Shown in pieces: positions 1-3,751 of a stretch of DNA of 6,208 nucleotides. Origin of the DNA: UBA11386 sp035286785 (lineage in GTDB: Bacteria; Planctomycetota; Planctomycetia; Pirellulales; Thermoguttaceae); assembly GCA_035286785.1 (NCBI GenBank), contig DATECS010000205.1, forward strand, positions 1-6,208, in the 5' to 3' direction. The position numbers and the translations under genes were made by a program. The notes under the pieces are model-generated. The model saw only the letters and a program-made list of their open reading frames with translations, did no database searches and was not told the origin of the DNA. Numbering within the stretch: position 1 is the first letter of the stretch; the number at the start of each line of letters is the position of its first letter.

Positions 1-509
1 GAATGGTCAGCATCCTCGGTCTCGAACGGGCCGAAGTCCAGGCCCTGTGCGACAAGGCACGCGGCGACGGAATCCTCGAAATCGCCAATCTGCTCTGCCC
101 GGGCAACATCGCCATCTCGGGCACCAACGCGGCCTGTGAACGGGCCGCCGAAATGGCGCCGGGCCTGGGTGCCATGAAGGCCGTGCCGCTGGCCGTGGCG
201 GGCGCGTTTCACACGGGCGTCATGCGTCCGGCCGACGAGCAACTGGCCGAAGCGCTGGCCGATCTGCCCATGCAACGGCCGAAGATCCCCGTCGTCTCGA
301 ACGTCGATGCCCGACCGCACGACGACCCGGAGGAAATCCGCCGGTTGCTCGTCCAGCAGATTCTCCAGCCGGTTCGCTGGGAAGACTCGATGCAATACCT
401 GCTGGGCCAGGGTTTCGACCAATTCTACGAAGTCGGCCCAGGCCGCGTGCTTCGGGGCCTGCTGCGCCGCATCGACCGAAAAATCTCCTGCCAAAGCGTC
501 GACGTGTAG
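1..509 (+). CDS. fabD: Malonyl-CoA:ACP transacylase, C-terminal part (5' truncated by window edge)
   Basis: FabD moves the malonyl group from malonyl-CoA to acyl carrier protein, supplying the extender unit for cytoplasmic type II fatty acid synthesis. About 169 C-terminal residues are present of a family norm near 310, so the nucleophile-elbow Ser (GxSxGE) lies off the left edge. Visible family landmarks, counting from the Met at base 3, are MVSILGL at 1-7, GNIAISG at 34-40, the catalytic His in AGAFHTGVM (His70, codon 210-212), SNVDA near 99-103, QPVRW, and the C-terminal EVGPGRVLRGLLRRI. The reading frame enters from the edge, so the Met at base 3 is internal and not a start. The TAG stop is at 507-509 and the C-terminus looks full length. 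In many bacteria fabD is followed by fabG and acpP. Here neither follows, and a palindrome begins at the next base. Confidence 0.93.
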   Translation, partial: MVSILGLERAEVQALCDKARGDGILEIANLLCPGNIAISGTNAACERAAEMAPGLGAMKAVPLAVAGAFHTGVMRPADEQLAEALADLPMQRPKIPVVSNVDARPHDDPEEIRRLLVQQILQPVRWEDSMQYLLGQGFDQFYEVGPGRVLRGLLRRIDRKISCQSVDV

Positions 510-530
510 GTCAGGCACTCCGTGCCTGAC
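510..530. repeat. Perfect 9-bp inverted repeat directly after the fabD stop
   Basis: The arms are GTCAGGCAC at 510-518 and GTGCCTGAC at 522-530, separated by the 3-base loop TCC. The left arm begins on the base after the fabD TAG. There is no T-run on the right side (GGGCAAGCAC follows), so it is not a textbook intrinsic terminator. It could still stabilise the mRNA 3' end or be a REP-like dispersed palindrome. The hairpin is certain from sequence; its role is not. Confidence 0.75.
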
Positions 531-637
531 GGGCAAGCACGGGGCAGGAGTTCAAGTGAAGTTCTTAACCAGCGGACTGCTGGGGGGAGCAGGAAAGGTC
601 GCTGGAGGCAGCGGCACGCTCGCGGGCCCCGGAGAAA

Positions 638-721
638 CCAAAGAACACAAAATAATTCTGCCCCCTTCTTCCCGACGCGCTCGTCCGTTTCCGCGTGAAC
701 TCCTTGTGGCTGATACTCGGT
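638..721. repeat. Possible dispersed intergenic repeat tract
   Basis: Two segments, CCAAAGAACACAAAATAAT at 638-656 and CCGTTTCCGCGTGAACTCC at 685-703, followed by TTGTGGCTGATA at 704-715, resemble degenerate intergenic repeats I have seen across many environmental bacterial genomes (motifs like 'aaagaacacaaa' and 'tccgcgtgaactccgtggct'). The first segment is also clearly more AT-rich than its surroundings. Only one copy lies in this window, so the repeat nature rests on recall and not on an internal comparison. A short hydrophobic frame (695-769, NSLWLILGGTLIGVS) overlaps the tract, but I do not call it a gene. Confidence 0.3.
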
Positions 722-732
722 GGGACATTGAT

Positions 733-752
733 TGGTGTTTCCACAAACACCA
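733..752. repeat. 8-bp stem hairpin with 4-base loop
   Basis: TGGTGTTT at 733-740 pairs perfectly with AAACACCA at 745-752 around the loop CCAC. On the + strand it is followed by TTTGTCAT, a very short T-tract, so it could be a weak terminator. It could equally be an operator-like dyad or part of the preceding repeat tract. It lies 20 bases before the methyltransferase-like remnant. Confidence 0.45.
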
Positions 753-772
753 TTTGTCATGGCGGATGAAGC

Positions 773-880
773 ATGAGAATCCGTGAAAGCGATATGCCCG
801 AGGAGAGCCTACGTCCCTGTCGCATGATTTTGGACGCAACAGACTGTCCGTCAGACGGCGATTCAGGTGCAGCAACGTGA
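773..880 (+). pseudogene. Remnant resembling the N-terminus of a SAM-dependent methyltransferase
   Basis: From the ATG at 773 a 35-residue frame reads MRIRESDMPEESL, then a stretch containing MILDATDCPSDGD, and stops at TGA 878-880. Many class I SAM-dependent methyltransferases start with a pattern like M-R-x-R-[ED]-S-x-M-P-[ED]-E-x-x-W-E-S-x-F, then x-x-I-L-D-x-L, then G-D-V-V-[ED]-F-G-C-G-Y-G-T-F. The first and third blocks are recognisable here. The W-E-S-F segment between them seems lost, and the frame breaks exactly where the SAM-binding glycine-rich loop should begin. With no cofactor site it cannot be an active enzyme. The resemblance is from memory of the family and the piece is short. 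It could alternatively be chance or an unrelated small protein. Confidence 0.4.
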
Positions 881-926
881 ACTGACTGAACTGGGTCAGC
901 GGGACACGACCGATGCTAGTGGTGAT

Positions 927-955
927 TTGCCCCTAGCGGAGGGTCGGCATAGAAT
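927..955 (+). promoter_or_regulatory. Candidate sigma70-type promoter for the PAS/phosphatase pair
   Basis: TTGCCC at 927-932 matches the -35 consensus at 4 of 6 positions. After a 17-base spacer, TAGAAT at 950-955 matches the -10 consensus at 5 of 6. Transcription would begin near 961-963, giving an approximately 70-base leader before the ATG at 1031. This argues against the upstream TTG at 959 as a start, because that codon would sit at or before the transcript start. Promoters of this lineage are poorly characterised, so this is a plausible match only. Confidence 0.4.
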
Positions 956-1030
956 CCATTGTGGTACGAATCGGCCGCTTCTGTTCTGGTGCTGAACGTG
1001 CCCGGATTGGACGGCAGACCGGATATAGCC

Positions 1031-2146
1031 ATGTCAAATCCATCTTCCGCGTGCGCCCATAAGATCGCCGAACTACTTCGCCAGCAAGTTGGCAGCCTCC
1101 CGTCTCCGCTCTTGGAAGAAGTCGAGCAACTCGTCCGCGAGATGGAACTTCAGCAGAACGAGTTGCAGCAGCAGAACGAAGAACTGCGCAAGACGAACCG
1201 ACATCTCGAAGCCTACAAGGACCGCTACGTGGACCTGTACGACTTCGCGCCACTGGGCTATGTGACTCTGGACGAAGACGGCTTCGTGCAGGAAATCAAT
1301 CTTGCCGGGGCCAAGCTGCTCGGCGCGGAGCGCGACGCCGTGATCGGCTACGCCTTTGGCGATCATGTGGCCGAGGAGGATCGGGAGGCTTTCTTGAATC
1401 ATGTTGGGCAGTGCGTGGGTCAGCGCCGCGAAGTCACGTCGGAGTTACGCCTGGTGTCCAAGGACGGTCGTACCATCACGACGCAGTTTCACAGTATTCC
1501 GATTGAGGGACCAACAGATGACACGCTATGCAAGACCGCGATCACAGACATCACGGAGCGCAAGAGCATGGAGGAGACGATCCGTCGATCGCGGGCGTTC
1601 TTGCAGACGGTCGTTGACGCGATCCCCGACACCATGCTGGTCATCGGCCGCGACTACCGCATCTCTCTGGCCAATCGGGTTGCCCGCGAGAGGGCCGGAG
1701 GCGTTGATCCGACGGCGTGTTTGACCTGTCATCAACTCTCGCACCACCAGGACCTCCCTTGCGAGGGACAGAACGAGCCGTGCCCGCTGCGTCAAGTCAT
1801 TCAGACCAAGGCCCCGGTAACGGTCATGCACACCCATTACGACGCCGAGGGCAACGAGGTTCTGGTTGAGGTGATTGCCGCGCCGGTCTTCGACGAGGCG
1901 GGCGAAGTAACCCATGTTATCGAAACGTGCCGCGACATTACCGATCCGAAACGGCTTGCCGCCAGCATCGCCTATGACCTCCGCGCCCCCGTGTCGTTGC
2001 TGCGACAGGCCGTCTCGTGTCTGAATCGCGCGGCGGAGAACCCCGTGAAGTGGGCCGAATACCTGGAAGTGATGGACCAACAGATCGGCGCGATCGACCG
2101 GATCGCGTCTGACGCGATAAGAAGGACCATTCCGACCCACCGATGA
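1031..2146 (+). CDS. Double-PAS sensor protein with a Cys4 cluster and a degenerate, truncated HisKA segment
   Basis: This 371-residue soluble protein has no signal peptide or membrane segment. In order it shows a coiled coil at about 27-66 (Gln/Glu/Leu-rich, ELQQQNEELRK), a first PAS at about 68-178 ending ITDITERK, and a second PAS at about 186-308 ending CRDITDPKR. The second PAS carries C230-x2-C233-H234, H238, H239, C244 and C251, which may bind metal or sense redox. Residues 309-361 resemble a histidine-kinase dimerisation domain, but the H-box reads SIAYDLRAP, so Tyr315 (codon TAT 1973-1975) replaces the phospho-accepting His. The protein ends at 371 with no ATP-binding domain. Neither other frame is open past about 2110, so a single frameshift does not explain the loss. 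I chose ATG 1031 over TTG 959: the 24 extra residues have no family look and the likely promoter sits at 927-955. No clear Shine-Dalgarno precedes 1031. It is probably co-transcribed with the phosphatase 49 bases downstream. It may be a decayed kinase or a repurposed regulator. Confidence 0.85.
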   Translation: MSNPSSACAHKIAELLRQQVGSLPSPLLEEVEQLVREMELQQNELQQQNEELRKTNRHLEAYKDRYVDLYDFAPLGYVTLDEDGFVQEINLAGAKLLGAERDAVIGYAFGDHVAEEDREAFLNHVGQCVGQRREVTSELRLVSKDGRTITTQFHSIPIEGPTDDTLCKTAITDITERKSMEETIRRSRAFLQTVVDAIPDTMLVIGRDYRISLANRVARERAGGVDPTACLTCHQLSHHQDLPCEGQNEPCPLRQVIQTKAPVTVMHTHYDAEGNEVLVEVIAAPVFDEAGEVTHVIETCRDITDPKRLAASIAYDLRAPVSLLRQAVSCLNRAAENPVKWAEYLEVMDQQIGAIDRIASDAIRRTIPTHR

Positions 2147-2178
2147 GTTCTCGCTGAAACAGCCTGGGGGCGATTGCC

Positions 2179-2185
2179 GAGGGAG
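2179..2185 (+). promoter_or_regulatory. Shine-Dalgarno that decides the phosphatase start
   Basis: GAGGGAG at 2179-2185 is a strong ribosome-binding sequence. It is only one base from the ATG at 2187 but 10 bases from the in-frame ATG at 2196. The second ATG is therefore the more likely start, shortening the protein by three residues. Confidence 0.6.
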
Positions 2186-2195
2186 AATGCGACCG

Positions 2196-3635
2196 ATGAC
2201 ACGGCTGCGAGGCATCCGGTTCCGGCTTCTGGTGGCGGTGAACACGGCGATTGCGCTGGTGTTGCTGGTTTTCCTGCTGGTGGACTACCGCCGTGAGATC
2301 GCGGCCCGCGTGGACCAGAAGCACGTCGCCCTGGACGAAGAGGCGAAGACGCTGTTGCCGGCCGTGTGGCGGCTGCGGCCCGCAGGCACGGCGGCGGTTC
2401 AGGAGTACGTCGATGCGGTGTGTGGGCAGATGCAGGACGCCGATTCTCCGGGACACCACATCAGCGTTCGTCTGGACGGCACCGTGCTCCAGGCGAAGGC
2501 ACACGGCCGCGAGTCTCCCGAGATGCTGGCGGCCATGCAGGACGCCGCGAAAGCGCCCGCGCATCAATCCCACGTTGGCGACGAAGCGCTCGTGGTCGGC
2601 AGCAGTCGCCGTGGGGACGTAATGGTTTACGTGTCGGAATACCTGAGCGACATCCAGCGGTCGGCTCGCGGACAGGTTCTCTTGCGGCTCGTGGGAATCG
2701 TCGTGCTGACTCTGGTGGCGACGATCGTCGTGAATGTCGTCTTTGTGCGTATGGCGGCCAAGCCGTTGGAAGAACTGGTCGGGACCGTGCGGCGGATCGC
2801 TTGCGGTCAGCTTGGCGTCCACGCCGGGCCATTCAAGACGGCCGAATTAGAGTATTTGGCCGACGAAATCAACTCCATGAGCACCTCGTTGGCTCAAATA
2901 GACCAAGACCGCCGCCAACAAATGGACAAGGCACGTCACATTCAAGAACACCTATTGCCGCACGAGGTCAGCATTCCCGGATTGGCCATTGCCCATCTCT
3001 ACCAACCGGCGGTGGAAATCGCCGGCGACTACTACGATATTGTCGCTCTGCCGGATGGGAGCTGGCTTCTGTGCATCGCCGATGTGACCGGGCACGGCGT
3101 GCCGGCGGCGATGACCGCCGCCATGTTGAAGGCCCTGCTGCTGCACGCCGCCGAGCACCATGCCGCCCCAGCCCGAATCCTTCGTTTCATCAATGACCGA
3201 TTTGCGACCGTCTCGTTGGACGGCGACTTCGCCACCATGATGTTGGCACGCTGGGTGCCTGGGGCCGCCACGTTGGAGTATGCCAGCGCCGGCCACGGGA
3301 ACGCCTGGTGTCTGTCCTCCGACAGTGGAACGATCCGCGAATTGCCCTCGACGGGTCTTCCGCTGGGAGTTCATTCGGACGCCGACTGGAAAACAGAGAC
3401 CTTTTCCGTCGCTCGCGGAGAGCGGTTGCTGCTCGTGACCGACGGTGTGACGGAAGTCTTCGACATGCGGGGAGAACAATTTGGAGGAGATCGCGTCACT
3501 CGGATTCTGACGCAGTGCAAAGAAGTTACGCTGACAGAGATGGTGCGGAGGATTGACGTTGCTTTGCGTGCGCATAGAGGAGGCGAGGTGCCAACGGATG
3601 ACTGCACGGTAGTTGCCGTTGAGTTCACGGTCTGA
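2196..3635 (+). CDS. Membrane HAMP-domain SpoIIE/RsbU-type PP2C serine phosphatase
   Basis: This 479-residue protein is predicted to dephosphorylate a Ser/Thr-phosphorylated partner, by family analogy a STAS-type anti-anti-sigma protein, in response to a signal. TM1 is about 10-31 after a basic N-terminus. An approximately 130-residue extracytoplasmic domain of unrecognised fold follows (32-160), then TM2 at about 162-184, HAMP at about 185-235, a short coiled coil (QIDQDRRQQMDKARHIQEHL) and the PP2C domain at about 262-478. Catalytic and metal-binding motifs are all present: EIAGDYYD at 274-281, IADVTGHGVPAAM at 294-306, ASAGHG at 363-368, LVTDGVTE at 413-420 and TDDCTVVAVE at 467-476. The enzyme therefore looks competent. 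The start at ATG 2196 is preferred for ribosome-site spacing; ATG 2187 is the alternative. It follows the PAS protein closely, suggesting joint regulation. No STAS or anti-sigma gene is in view, so the substrate is unknown. It is comparable to RsbU/RsbP-type phosphatases, but I give no gene symbol. Confidence 0.9.
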   Translation: MTRLRGIRFRLLVAVNTAIALVLLVFLLVDYRREIAARVDQKHVALDEEAKTLLPAVWRLRPAGTAAVQEYVDAVCGQMQDADSPGHHISVRLDGTVLQAKAHGRESPEMLAAMQDAAKAPAHQSHVGDEALVVGSSRRGDVMVYVSEYLSDIQRSARGQVLLRLVGIVVLTLVATIVVNVVFVRMAAKPLEELVGTVRRIACGQLGVHAGPFKTAELEYLADEINSMSTSLAQIDQDRRQQMDKARHIQEHLLPHEVSIPGLAIAHLYQPAVEIAGDYYDIVALPDGSWLLCIADVTGHGVPAAMTAAMLKALLLHAAEHHAAPARILRFINDRFATVSLDGDFATMMLARWVPGAATLEYASAGHGNAWCLSSDSGTIRELPSTGLPLGVHSDADWKTETFSVARGERLLLVTDGVTEVFDMRGEQFGGDRVTRILTQCKEVTLTEMVRRIDVALRAHRGGEVPTDDCTVVAVEFTV

Positions 3636-3719
3636 AAACACGAAACAGAAGTGATGCCGTAGTCGCCAATAGCAGAAGGCGCGATCGGGAAATGGGCCCA
3701 AACGGGTGGTGCCGGCAGG

Positions 3720-3738
3720 TTCCAGGCGGACGCTGGAA
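3720..3738. terminator. Weak hairpin in the convergent intergenic gap
   Basis: TTCCAG at 3720-3725 pairs with CTGGAA at 3733-3738 around a 7-base loop, followed on the + strand by AATTTCC. It lies in the 116-base gap between the stop of the phosphatase gene (3633-3635) and the stop of the oppositely directed pump gene (3752-3754), where a terminator serving either gene would be expected. The stem is short and the T-tract poor, so the call rests largely on position. Confidence 0.25.
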
Positions 3739-3751
3739 AATTTCCTGTCCA

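Larger units (their letters stand above)
510..1030. other. 521-base region without an intact gene
   Basis: I see no convincing complete gene between the fabD stop and the ATG at 1031. The stretch holds the palindrome at 510-530, a repeat-like tract at about 638-721, a hairpin at 733-752, a methyltransferase-like remnant at 773-880, and a promoter candidate at 927-955. Open frames on both strands here have low-complexity, Arg/Ser/Pro-rich translations typical of non-coding GC-rich DNA. A short open frame at 828-983 (+), translating to a Gln/Glu-rich piece with QVQQRELTEL, has no start and no recognisable family. The mix of a gene fragment and repeats suggests a decayed or rearranged junction. 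Confidence 0.7.

Noticed and set aside
510..530. Intrinsic terminator for fabD
   Set aside because: The hairpin is perfect but there is no T-tract after it, so I list it as an inverted repeat instead.
695..769. 24-residue hydrophobic frame (GTG start) containing NSLWLILGGTLIGVS
   Set aside because: No ribosome site, very short, and overlapping a repeat-like tract and a hairpin. It could be a small membrane peptide but nothing supports translation.
552..875. - strand open frames in the fabD-sensor gap
   Set aside because: The translations are Arg/Ser/Pro-rich with no family resemblance and overlap repeats and the methyltransferase-like remnant on the other strand.
1718..1732. CxxCH motif read as a c-type haem attachment site
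   Set aside because: The protein has no signal peptide or membrane anchor, so covalent haem attachment in the periplasm is unlikely. The other nearby Cys residues fit a different site better.
1526..2245. - strand open frame (239 codons) opposite the PAS protein
   Set aside because: Arg/His-rich translation with no recognisable domain, opposite a frame with clear PAS motifs.
1938..2822. - strand open frame (294 codons) spanning the sensor/phosphatase junction
   Set aside because: It is antisense to both real genes and has a low-complexity His/Arg/Gln composition.
2366..3196. + strand open frame (276 codons) in another frame of the phosphatase
   Set aside because: Arg/Gly-rich shadow frame; the phosphatase frame has all the catalytic motifs.
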